Position numbers and translations under genes: made by a program
Assembly (NCBI GenBank): GCA_002067265.1
Contig: MVQW01000072.1
Coordinates: 1-19,233 of the forward strand
DNA length: 19,233 bases
From: Methanomethylovorans sp. PtaU1.Bin073
Lineage (GTDB): Archaea; Halobacteriota; Methanosarcinia; Methanosarcinales; Methanosarcinaceae
Direction: 5' to 3'
In this document: one piece after another, positions 8,189 through 15,507 of the stretch
Layout: the number at the start of each line of letters is the position of its first letter
How positions within the stretch are numbered: position 1 is the stretch's first letter
The notes under the pieces: model-generated
What the model was told of the DNA's origin: nothing
The model's database searches: none
The model's input: only the letters and a program-made list of their open reading frames with translations

Positions 8189-9267
8189 CAGATCACCAAC
8201 TGATTCTTTATTTCCTCATCACTTAGACCAACTGCCTTCCCACGAATAATCATACGCAGATTATTGACTTCATTCTGTTTACCCAGAATATAGTCCATGA
8301 TCATCACGATGGAGAGAGGATACAGATGAGAGAAACTTACCGAAGTTTTTAATCTCAATTTTTTCAGCTTTGCCTCTAGATCTACGAAAGAATCCATCTT
8401 TGGAGAGCAGCAGTCAGAAATATCATCCCAGTAAGGACTATTTGCAAGTTCAGTGACAAACTCTTCAAATGACAATGGCATCATTTTCTCTATGTATTTT
8501 AACTTAAGCTTTAAGCCGCCATCAATCATGAGAGTCATCATATCAGGACTGGTAAGTCCATATTTCTTGAGCCTAAACAGAGTGGTCAAATTTTTGATGT
8601 CAATTTCTGTCCGGACAAACTCACTGAAGAGTTTTCTGTCTTTGGACTTTGGCTCACCAATAGCTCTGAAAAGATCTTCATAATACTTCATATCAAGACG
8701 ATTCTCTATCTCTGACATATTCTGACCGTCATAATCTTTCAGGATAGAATAATATTCGCTTTGTGCCAGAGATGCAATAACATCTTCAGTAGTGGGCTTA
8801 GCAGATAACTCTGACAAGAAAGTATAAGTAAGGCGGCCTGCTGCAACAATTGCCTCCAGTACATCTTCTGTAGAAGCATTGCAATGTTTCCCGCGAAGAA
8901 TAGTCTTGATGTTCCAGATGTCATATTTCTGAAGATATTGGAAGATAAGGAAGTTAACTTCACCTTCTGAAATATTCAGTAGTTTAGTGAAGGTCACAGC
9001 CAGGTTCCTGTTCAGCGCATGCTCGATGAGATCAACACCATCATACGACCTTGCAAGCTCATCAACATCCTCTTTGTATTCCAGTTCTCCAACAAATCTG
9101 GTGATTTCATCAATTTGCATGTTCAGGAGCCGCGGATAAGTTTCTTTAGGAAGCAGCTTGCTCTTCATTGCATGTACACGTGCAGTAGTATATGCATAAT
9201 TAGAATGCCCCTTAGGCCGTGACTTTTCACTATCGACCCCACGCTTTAATCTCTGCAAAAGCCGCAT
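8188..9267 (-). CDS. atpC: A-type ATP synthase subunit C (d-like rotor adaptor)
   Basis: AhaC, 359 residues, is the funnel-shaped adaptor that couples the c-ring to the central stalk (V-type d/C homologue). The N-terminal region [20 protein letters not shown] followed by YPRLL is the family signature; the remainder is mostly helical with repeated LxxxL patterns. GGGTGAT upstream of the ATG at 9267 overlaps the end of ahaE, seven bases away. Length is as expected. Confidence 0.95.
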   Translation of the reverse strand: MRLLQRLKRGVDSEKSRPKGHSNYAYTTARVHAMKSKLLPKETYPRLLNMQIDEITRFVGELEYKEDVDELARSYDGVDLIEHALNRNLAVTFTKLLNISEGEVNFLIFQYLQKYDIWNIKTILRGKHCNASTEDVLEAIVAAGRLTYTFLSELSAKPTTEDVIASLAQSEYYSILKDYDGQNMSEIENRLDMKYYEDLFRAIGEPKSKDRKLFSEFVRTEIDIKNLTTLFRLKKYGLTSPDMMTLMIDGGLKLKLKYIEKMMPLSFEEFVTELANSPYWDDISDCCSPKMDSFVDLEAKLKKLRLKTSVSFSHLYPLSIVMIMDYILGKQNEVNNLRMIIRGKAVGLSDEEIKNQLVI

Positions 9268-9274
9268 ATATGAA

Positions 9275-9826
9275 TCACCCGAATAAGATGTCAGATGTCT
9301 GTTTCAAAGACCGCTCATTCACGCTTTTAAGGATAACATCATAGGTATAGTCCAGACGGATATTTCCTTCCTCGTTCTCGATGATGACCCCACCGGCACA
9401 GTCGATATTCCCTGCATATTCCAGTGAAGATAACTCCCTGACGAGCTTCTCGGATTTCGCGTTTGAAAATATCTTCTTACCCTGTGCTTCATTCTTTGTA
9501 ATGATTGCACTCAGCAATTCTTTATTTTTTGCTTCAGATAAGGAAGATACAGTTTCAAAAGCACGATTATAAACCTCTTCGAGTATTTCCTTGCGTGCAT
9601 TGAGCAAAGTGCGTTTCACCTCAAGATTCGCACTGGATATCTCTTGCTGCCGCATCTTTTTGATATCATCTTCAGCCTTTGCAAGACTTTCTCCAAGTAT
9701 ACGCTTGGCATTATCTTTGGCTTCTTCGATGATCTGCAAAACTTCAGAATCAGTTTCCGCTTTTATCTTGGACACATCAGCTTCGGCAGTATCCATGATA
9801 TCTTTAACAACAGTTTCAAGTCCCAT
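9275..9826 (-). CDS. atpE: A-type ATP synthase subunit E (peripheral stalk)
   Basis: AhaE pairs with AhaH to form the peripheral stalks. The N-terminal half is a long charged coiled coil (EADVSKIKAETDSEVLQIIE and onward) and the C-terminal half is the globular head that contacts subunit B (CAGGVIIENEEGNIRLDYTY). An in-frame GTG at 9835 would give 186 residues, but AAGGTG at about 9838-9833 is itself the ribosome binding site, six bases before the ATG at 9826, giving 183 residues. A strong hairpin lies between this gene and ahaK. Confidence 0.93.
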   Translation of the reverse strand: MGLETVVKDIMDTAEADVSKIKAETDSEVLQIIEEAKDNAKRILGESLAKAEDDIKKMRQQEISSANLEVKRTLLNARKEILEEVYNRAFETVSSLSEAKNKELLSAIITKNEAQGKKIFSNAKSEKLVRELSSLEYAGNIDCAGGVIIENEEGNIRLDYTYDVILKSVNERSLKQTSDILFG

Positions 9827-9839
9827 GCTCAACACCTTG

Positions 9840-9868
9840 AAAAATTTAAGAGCAAATGTGCCCTTAAA
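9840..9868 (-). other. intercistronic hairpin with U tract between ahaK and ahaE
   Basis: On the transcribed (minus) strand TTTAAGGGCA (9868-9859), a four-base loop CATT and TGCTCTTAAA (9854-9845) form a ten-pair stem with one G-U pair, followed by five T (9844-9840). It begins four bases after the ahaK stop. On the plus strand the same position would be an A-C mismatch, so the fold is better in the sense transcript. It resembles a partial terminator or an RNA 3'-end stabiliser. Confidence 0.6.
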
Positions 9869-9872
9869 TTAT

Positions 9873-10124
9873 TTAGCTGATCAACAGTGCAACTACGAGA
9901 CCGAAGATAACGATGGTTTCCGGAATAACGGTCAGGATAAGACCCTTACCGAAAAGTGCCTCGTTCTCTGCCATTGCACCTATTGCTGCAGTACCAATTT
10001 CTTTTTCTGCAATAGCTGATGCAATGCCGGTCAAACCTACTGCCAGTCCTGCACCAATTGCTTTCATTCCTGCTGCGTCAAACAATACTGTTGCTGTTGT
10101 TGCTGCTGTTGCTATATCTGCCAT
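9873..10124 (-). CDS. atpK: A-type ATP synthase proteolipid subunit K (c-ring)
   Basis: AhaK, 83 residues, is a two-helix c subunit that builds the ion-translocating ring. Helix 1 covers roughly 17-40 and helix 2 roughly 58-82. The ion-binding carboxylate is E69 in VIPETIVIFG. By alignment of LTGIASA here with the MTGQAAA segment that I recall from the Enterococcus hirae Na+ ring, the Na+-ligand Gln would be I34 here, so cation preference is not settled by sequence. The ribosome binding site GGAGG is strong, as befits a subunit needed in many copies per enzyme. The gene starts one base after ahaI and is followed by a hairpin. Confidence 0.95.
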   Translation of the reverse strand: MADIATAATTATVLFDAAGMKAIGAGLAVGLTGIASAIAEKEIGTAAIGAMAENEALFGKGLILTVIPETIVIFGLVVALLIS

Positions 10125-10125
10125 T

Positions 10126-12087
10126 TTATTGTTCCTCCGTGTATTTTCTTATATATCCAAATGGATTGTACTTTCTTCCGCCACCCTCATAGAACTTTCC
10201 AAAGAACTCTACGTACTGCAACCTAAGGGCATGCAGCCCGGGGGCTATAATACTCAGGACGGTGTTTAAACCATGTCCGAATATAAACACTAGTATTGCA
10301 AATACCGTCATTATCCCGAAAGAATCGGGCCACATCATCTCGAATACAATGTTATTGATGGTAGAAGCAATGTATATAGACGATAATCCTACAGCTATAA
10401 TACGAGTGTAAGAGAGAGAGTTACTTAGCAAGGATGGTAATTCAACAGGCCCTTTGATACCTTCGCCTTTAAGCAACATAACAAAACCTATCAAGAATAC
10501 GAGAATTCCTGCGTAGGTCATTGCTGAAGGCAAAACATTGACATATCCAAGAGCACCAAGAAGGATACCAATTTCGATAACTAACCAGCTACCTTTTTCA
10601 AGTAAAGCTGCGGAAAATCCATGTTTCTTGTTTTCGTTAATGAATCCTAAGATATACCCTATATTGAAGTGTATAAGACCTATTAGAGCAGTAGCCACTA
10701 TTAGAGTCATAACAAGATGTGTCCTGTGCACAGGGTATGTGATCATCTCACCACCAATAGGAGATGCAAACAAATTAATGGTTGAAAAGCCCGGAATAAG
10801 ACCTGGTTCGATTACGGTATCAAGCCCTTCATGAACTTCTAAACTAGCTAATGGGAAACCTAAGAACTCACCATACAGAAGACCAAATATTGCCGTTGAT
10901 ATCTGACAATAGATCAGAATATTCATCAAAGGCTTGACGGCGTCGGATTTTACCATCTTTTTGACCAAGAGAGCAAGGACAAACAAGATAAGCGCATATC
11001 CAACATCACCAAGGATCATCCCATAGAACAATGGAAAACTTAGAAACATTATTGCACTTGGGTCCAGTTCTTTGTACCTGGGACGGGAATAGAGATTCAT
11101 GATCTCTTCAAATGGTTTGACAATCTTAGGATTATCATATTCAACAGGTATGTTTGGCTCATCTTTGTGCTCAATTTCCTGCTGGGTTACAAAAACACGT
11201 CCGTTAGTAGCTTTGGTGACATCTTCTTCGAGAGACTTGTATGAATCAGAAGGAACCCAACCATCTATTAAAAACGTACTTTCAGAAGTGGCGATACGCA
11301 ATGGTGCCTCAGATTTAGCCGTCTCAATAGAAAGTACCTCATTACTTGCCTGAATGAAGTCAAGATATTTAGATTTTAAGGCCACAACATCTGAATCTAT
11401 TGATTCTATCTGTTTCAAAAGACTCTCTTTTTGACTCTCTACCATTGAAAGAATCTCAGAAGGCATACCAGTTACATCCGGAACTTTAAGTTCCCTGTAT
11501 CCAAAGCTGGACAAAGATCTGGAAACCTCATCAGCATACTTAATAGGAACAAAAAGAACAATAGAGCCGGACTTGGAATCTGAGAAAATCTCATAAGAGC
11601 CGGTGATTTTTGAGACTTCACTTTCCACTTCACCTTTGACAACACCTGGAAAAACAGCTAAACTCTCGTAACCGCGATACAAATCCAGGTTAAGAGGAAT
11701 TCCAGTGAAAGGAAGTATGTCTTTCTTTAGCGATTCCAATTCCTTGATCTTGGACTCGAATTCAACCTTCTTTTCGGTTTTTGATGATACTTCTTTTTCC
11801 AACATTTCCAGAGTTGGATTAAGCTTTTGCATCAAAGAATCAACTTTTTGAGCATTGCAAGCTTCATCCTTTATTCCTAGAAAAGTCGCAATAGACCTTA
11901 TCTTGATCAATTTCTGTGAAAGAGTATCTACATCACCAAAGGGTTTACCTATTTTCAGGCCAGATTCATCCTCAATAAAGTCCTCGATATGGAACAGATT
12001 GGTCTTGTAAAGTGCATTGACAGTCTTTTCAAGAATGTCCTTATGACCAACTACAAGAACACGACTCATCTGCTTTGGTTTAAGCAT
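10126..12087 (-). CDS. atpI: A-type ATP synthase subunit I (a subunit, membrane stator)
   Basis: AhaI, 653 residues from the ATG at 12087, has a soluble coiled-coil N-terminal half and a membrane C-terminal half with about seven to eight helices starting near the segment SFPLFYGMILGDVGYALILF. The essential arginine facing the c-ring is in LSYTRIIAVGL (about R562). The C-terminal QYVEFFGKFYEGGGRKYNPF is a hallmark of the family. An in-frame GTG at 12108 lies upstream, but AGAGG is seven bases before the ATG and the resulting MLKPKQMSRVLVVG start matches the family. The start overlaps ahaH by eight bases. Confidence 0.95.
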   Translation of the reverse strand: MLKPKQMSRVLVVGHKDILEKTVNALYKTNLFHIEDFIEDESGLKIGKPFGDVDTLSQKLIKIRSIATFLGIKDEACNAQKVDSLMQKLNPTLEMLEKEVSSKTEKKVEFESKIKELESLKKDILPFTGIPLNLDLYRGYESLAVFPGVVKGEVESEVSKITGSYEIFSDSKSGSIVLFVPIKYADEVSRSLSSFGYRELKVPDVTGMPSEILSMVESQKESLLKQIESIDSDVVALKSKYLDFIQASNEVLSIETAKSEAPLRIATSESTFLIDGWVPSDSYKSLEEDVTKATNGRVFVTQQEIEHKDEPNIPVEYDNPKIVKPFEEIMNLYSRPRYKELDPSAIMFLSFPLFYGMILGDVGYALILFVLALLVKKMVKSDAVKPLMNILIYCQISTAIFGLLYGEFLGFPLASLEVHEGLDTVIEPGLIPGFSTINLFASPIGGEMITYPVHRTHLVMTLIVATALIGLIHFNIGYILGFINENKKHGFSAALLEKGSWLVIEIGILLGALGYVNVLPSAMTYAGILVFLIGFVMLLKGEGIKGPVELPSLLSNSLSYTRIIAVGLSSIYIASTINNIVFEMMWPDSFGIMTVFAILVFIFGHGLNTVLSIIAPGLHALRLQYVEFFGKFYEGGGRKYNPFGYIRKYTEEQ

Positions 12088-12406
12088 GTACTGCCCTCTC
12101 GAATTCACTTATGAGGTTCTCTACCGCCTTATCTACTTTTGCTTTTGAACTTGTTGCAATAACGGCAGCTTCTTCATTACCTTTTCCGATGATCTTCGCC
12201 TTTTCGGAAGCGAGTTCGTGTTCGGCAGACCTAAGCGTGCTCTGAGCGGACTTTAGAGCATCCACCTCAGCCTGCTTGACAATCTCCCTAGCTTCAACAC
12301 GGGCTTTGGCAGTACGTTCAGCTTTTTCCTTTAAGGCACCATCCACCATCTTCCGTGCATTGGCTTCTGCTTGTTTAATTTCTGATAAGATTGTATCTTT
12401 AGCCAT
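12080..12406 (-). CDS. atpH: A-type ATP synthase subunit H (peripheral stalk)
   Basis: AhaH, 108 residues, is almost entirely a charged Ala/Glu/Lys-rich coiled coil (for example QAEANARKMVDGALKEKAER) that pairs with AhaE in the peripheral stalk. It is the first gene of the operon. A GAGGAT ribosome binding site precedes the ATG at 12406. Its last codons hold the ribosome binding site and start of ahaI. Identification relies on operon position plus coiled-coil composition, since the family is weakly conserved. Confidence 0.9.
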   Translation of the reverse strand: MAKDTILSEIKQAEANARKMVDGALKEKAERTAKARVEAREIVKQAEVDALKSAQSTLRSAEHELASEKAKIIGKGNEEAAVIATSSKAKVDKAVENLISEFERAVHA

Positions 12407-12477
12407 GCATAATCCTCATGCAAAGGTGATTAACAATTCGCTTGATATGATAAGATAACCACAGTATTCTAACTTTG

Positions 12478-12485
12478 AATATAAA
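12478..12485 (-). promoter_or_regulatory. TATA box of the ATP synthase operon
   Basis: TTTATATT on the minus strand, preceded by CCGAATAC, is the best TATA-like element in the 205-base gap before ahaH. Start would fall near 12454, leaving a leader of about 50 bases. No poly-T terminator is visible between the radical SAM gene and this box, so some readthrough from the upstream operon is possible. Confidence 0.4.
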
Positions 12486-12611
12486 GTATTCGGTTTTATG
12501 TGCGCCTACTGCACATGTGTTTTATTAACATCAGAGGTATATTTATGCTGCTTGACAAATTAAACCGATACATAAGCCCATTTTCCGAAATTGTTAAATA
12601 GAATCTTACTG

Positions 12612-13796
12612 TCAGAGCTTGTCCATCCTCAACGGCAAAGAAGCATCTTTGGGAATAATATGAATGTACTTTTCCCTGAAAGTCGGGTCTCGCATCTTAC
12701 AAAACTCAGCATTCTTCCTATAAGCTTCATGTTGCCCCATGCGTTTCCATATAACATCCAAGCCTTCTTCAACCACATTCCCGAAAGAAAGCGGAGTATA
12801 TGCACATGGAAGAACATCCCCGCCTGATGTAACATGCATCCACCTTCTGCCAGCAAAACAGCCGAACTGGTCAGGACCCATAAAGTATGGAAGAGCTGTT
12901 ACCCTTGGACCTCCGACTTTCCTGTTCTTCTCCTTCTGGAACCTGCCCAGCATCTTTACATCAGAATCTGATATTACCTCATCCTCATGTTCCATCCAGC
13001 GACCCACTGCAACTATCTCATATATTGACAATTCATGCATGCCCAGGTCTTCAGCAAGCCCGTAGAAATCCTCAAGTTCGTCAATATTATGAGGAGAAAC
13101 TACTACGAACATGTCAGCTAACATGCCCGCTTTCAGAGTACTTTCTATTCCCTGCAAACTGTCCTTAAAAGCCCCCTTACGTCCGCGCACACGATCATGC
13201 TCCTCTTCACGGGGACTATCAATGCTAATGTGCGTAGCATATAGACCGGCAGCTTTCAGATCCCTAGCTCTTTCTTCTGTAAGTCTGAATCCCGAAGTAA
13301 AGCAGGTAGCAATAGCTTTGTTCTTGTCCACAGCCTGTACCATTTCAGTAAGATCATTACGCATCATGGTCTCACCTCCATCAAAAGAAACATAGTAAGA
13401 ACCAAGATCTATAGACTGAGACACCGCACCATTGATCTGATCGATAGTAAGCTCACTTTTAGTTACAATATCGGCTGCGCCGCAATGTATGCAATTATTA
13501 GGGCACCGGGCAGTGATTCCAATAGATAGCTGATCTGGAACCCTTTTTTTGAGTATCGAACTTATTTCTGCATTGATAAGCCTGTTGAAAACCTCACCTG
13601 GTATAGGAGGTACCCAGGTTGAAAATATTAGATTCTCATCGCCAACATATATGGGCTTTTCATCCTGGAAAATATTATTGATCCTATTTATGATAGGTTT
13701 TGCAATTGGATTTAATGCTCCTTCGCTTTCAAGCACTACTTTTCCATTTTCAATCTCAGCATTTATCTTGATAACTGATTTATCGTATACTCGCAT
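12612..13796 (-). CDS. radical SAM protein of unknown function
   Basis: The 394-residue protein has an N-terminal region of about 90 residues that I do not recognise, then a radical SAM core. C98, C102 and C105 (CPNNCIHC, CX3CX2C) bind the SAM-cleaving [4Fe-4S] cluster, and DGGE (139-142) binds the SAM amino group, with Thr where many members have Pro. The C-terminal part has only three further cysteines (C313, C331 in GGDVLPC, C366), arranged like a reduced SPASM/Twitch domain, so one auxiliary cluster at most seems likely. AAGGTGA upstream supports the start at 13796. It follows the prenyl diphosphate synthase by 61 bases on the same strand, suggesting a shared pathway such as methanophenazine or lipid synthesis; that is inference. 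Peptide modification (PqqE-like) is the main alternative. Confidence 0.7.
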   Translation of the reverse strand: MRVYDKSVIKINAEIENGKVVLESEGALNPIAKPIINRINNIFQDEKPIYVGDENLIFSTWVPPIPGEVFNRLINAEISSILKKRVPDQLSIGITARCPNNCIHCGAADIVTKSELTIDQINGAVSQSIDLGSYYVSFDGGETMMRNDLTEMVQAVDKNKAIATCFTSGFRLTEERARDLKAAGLYATHISIDSPREEEHDRVRGRKGAFKDSLQGIESTLKAGMLADMFVVVSPHNIDELEDFYGLAEDLGMHELSIYEIVAVGRWMEHEDEVISDSDVKMLGRFQKEKNRKVGGPRVTALPYFMGPDQFGCFAGRRWMHVTSGGDVLPCAYTPLSFGNVVEEGLDVIWKRMGQHEAYRKNAEFCKMRDPTFREKYIHIIPKDASLPLRMDKL

Positions 13797-13857
13797 CCGT
13801 TCACCTTGAAATTGAAATAATTGAAATGATAGAAAAAATCATATGCAATTTAGAGAA

Positions 13858-14721
13858 TTATGTCGTTTTGGGAAGCAGGTCAACCGTGATATAATTTGTG
13901 ATAAGAAGCAGTTTATCCCTTGCCTCACATGGTCTGAAAGTGCTTAAGAGCTCCTTGGCAAATCCCACATACTTGTGAACCTCTGCAATAGTCCTTTGTA
14001 CTGCTTCATCACGTCCCATAGTACGACTGTATATCTGAGGTAACGTAACCGATTCTTGTGTGGATTTTTTGTCATCCAATTCATCAAGGAACTCAAGAAG
14101 ATCATCAACTATCTGATAAGCTATGCCCACGTTTTCACCGAAAGAGTGTAACCTCATAGCCTCGTCCTTACCATATCCTGCAATGTAAGCACCGATAGCC
14201 GCACTAGATGCAAAAAGAGAAGCTGTTTTTTTATTTATGCATTCGAAATAGTGTTTCTGCATGAAATCCGAATCCACACTTCCAATATCAATTGTTTCCC
14301 CTTCTGCCATGTGCATTCCTGCACTGCCGAACTCATAAACAGCATCATTCCCATAAGTAGAAATAAGTGCGGTTGCCTTTGATATTAAGAAATCACCACA
14401 AAGTAGTGCGGCAGCAATTCCATATTTTTCATGTGCTGAAGGCATTCCCCTTCTGAGTATACCCCCATCAAGAAGATCATCATGTACAAGAGAAGCAGAA
14501 TGTATCAGTTCAATGGCAAGTGCAGCATCGATACTTCTGTCCTTGTCACCACCGCATACCTCTGTGGAAAGCATGAGAATCAGAGGCCTTATTTTTTTTC
14601 CACCTGAGCTGCATACATGATTTAACATCTTCTTCATATAGGAAGAGTCATCCATACCCTGGATAAGATCAGTAAGCGCTAAATTGATCTGCCTGTACTC
14701 TTCGAAATCCTCTACTCTCAT
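13858..14721 (-). CDS. long-chain (all-E) prenyl diphosphate synthase, probably geranylfarnesyl diphosphate synthase
   Basis: The 287-residue protein condenses isopentenyl diphosphate onto an allylic primer. GGKKIRP (40-46) and the first aspartate-rich motif DDLLD (81-85) are clear; the second is DDLLE (206-210), and the usual GKxxGxDL after it is replaced by DDKKSTQESVTLPQIY. The fifth residue before the first motif is Ala (A76, in HSASLVHDD). In archaeal C20 synthases a bulky residue there stops elongation and replacing it lengthens products, so a C25 or longer product is expected. Methanosarcinales need a C25 chain for methanophenazine, and M. mazei has a geranylfarnesyl diphosphate synthase, so that is my favoured role; a GGPP synthase for lipids remains possible. 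GGAAAGATG precedes the start. Confidence 0.8.
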   Translation of the reverse strand: MRVEDFEEYRQINLALTDLIQGMDDSSYMKKMLNHVCSSGGKKIRPLILMLSTEVCGGDKDRSIDAALAIELIHSASLVHDDLLDGGILRRGMPSAHEKYGIAAALLCGDFLISKATALISTYGNDAVYEFGSAGMHMAEGETIDIGSVDSDFMQKHYFECINKKTASLFASSAAIGAYIAGYGKDEAMRLHSFGENVGIAYQIVDDLLEFLDELDDKKSTQESVTLPQIYSRTMGRDEAVQRTIAEVHKYVGFAKELLSTFRPCEARDKLLLITNYITVDLLPKTT

Positions 14722-14772
14722 ACTTCATCTTTCCACGATTTTGTTTTTACTATCTAAATAGCATTACTCATA

Positions 14773-15153
14773 TTACTCAGTGTATTTAGAAGGGCAACCC
14801 ATCACAATCTGATGTGCTTCTATTTTCTGAGCAGAGACCATGGTTCCGGTTAAACTGATGCCCTGCCCCTCAGCAAAAGTAGCAGGCAGATCACCTGTAT
14901 ATTCCACCTCTACCTCTGAAACATGATCTTCCACATCTACCAGTAAAAAAGTAATTACACCTGGTGACACCTGTAAAGTTCCATTCTTTATGATGCCCAT
15001 GGTACTGACCTCATTTCCGATATGGGCCTGAGGGTCATTTGTTAGTTGAGATACCATAGAATAACCTTGGGACAAATCGAGTCCCCATAGACCTATTACT
15101 GCAACCAGTATTACGAATAGGATAGCTACAATGGTTTTTTGTTGTTTTTCCAT
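14773..15153 (-). CDS. ccmE: cytochrome c maturation protein CcmE, CxxxY variant
   Basis: The 126-residue protein has an N-terminal membrane anchor (about residues 8-24) and an extracytoplasmic OB fold. The segment VEYTGDLPATFAEGQGISLTG corresponds closely to bacterial CcmE, which chaperones heme to apocytochrome c. The heme-attachment motif near the C-terminus is CPSKY (C120, Y124) where most bacteria have HxxxY; the Cys form is the archaeal System I variant known also from Desulfovibrio. Here it fits a methanogen with c-type cytochromes. GAGAGAGGT lies directly before the ATG. The CcmD-like gene ends seven bases upstream and the prenyl synthase starts 51 bases downstream. CcmA, B, C and F are not in the window. 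Confidence 0.85.
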   Translation of the reverse strand: MEKQQKTIVAILFVILVAVIGLWGLDLSQGYSMVSQLTNDPQAHIGNEVSTMGIIKNGTLQVSPGVITFLLVDVEDHVSEVEVEYTGDLPATFAEGQGISLTGTMVSAQKIEAHQIVMGCPSKYTE

Positions 15154-15160
15154 ACCTCTC

Positions 15161-15289
15161 TCAATTCCTGCCCACTTTCTTAAGAATTATTAGCTCACGC
15201 TGCAAATGGAAATAAGTCCTCATCATGCACAGTACATATAAAAGTATAACTACCCAGGTTATCAAAAAGGCAATGAGGAAAGCTTCCAC
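15161..15289 (-). CDS. ccmD: CcmD-like small membrane protein
   Basis: A 42-codon frame begins with GTG (15289-15287) preceded by GGGTGAT and ends seven bases before ccmE. The product has one hydrophobic helix (about residues 3-21, AFLIAFLITWVVILLYVLC), then a basic tail with QRELIILKKVGRN. A single helix followed by a short charged tail with a xxELxxLKK pattern is the layout of CcmD, which holds CcmC and CcmE together during heme transfer. CcmD is too short and variable for confident assignment by eye, so the call leans on topology and position next to ccmE. Confidence 0.6.
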   Translation of the reverse strand: MEAFLIAFLITWVVILLYVLCMMRTYFHLQRELIILKKVGRN

Positions 15290-15410
15290 TTTATCACCCT
15301 AATAGCATACCGATCACCTATGAACAAGTGCCCATACATCATAGTTACATGTCCGCATCTTTACGCAACACAACTAATTATTAATATGGGTTAGTGAGTA
15401 TAGACACATC

Positions 15411-15420
15411 CTATTTAAGG
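15411..15420 (+). promoter_or_regulatory. TATA-like box of the heme operon
   Basis: CTATTTAAGG, with ACATC before it, would place transcription start near 15440. A second AT-rich stretch at 15481-15500 (TTTAAAAATA) could serve instead, in which case the ahbD transcript would be nearly leaderless. The 217-base gap 15290-15507 also has to drive the opposite operon; on that strand ATATTAATAA at about 15375-15385 is a weak candidate. Confidence 0.35.
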
Positions 15421-15441
15421 CGATTGACAGGAAAGATGAAG

Positions 15442-15481
15442 TGTCAAAAGTATTCACTGAACTTAAATTGTGAATATGACA
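15442..15481. promoter_or_regulatory. inverted repeat upstream of the heme operon
   Basis: TATTCAC (15451-15457) and GTGAATA (15470-15476) are perfect inverted arms separated by 12 bases, and they are flanked by TGTCA (15442-15446) and TGACA (15477-15481), which extend the symmetry with a four-base offset on the left. The element lies between two candidate TATA boxes. It may be an operator for a regulator of heme synthesis or an RNA hairpin in the leader. Confidence 0.45.
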
Positions 15482-15507
15482 TTTAAAAATAAATAAAATA
15501 CTTAGAG

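Noticed and set aside
10080..10115. GTT/GCT-rich short repeat near the start of ahaK
   Set aside because: It simply encodes the Ala/Val/Thr-rich N-terminus of the c subunit.
12407..12611. Short frames in the gap between the radical SAM gene and ahaH
   Set aside because: The longest is about 25 codons, with no ribosome binding site and no hydrophobic or conserved pattern; the gap is better read as a promoter region.
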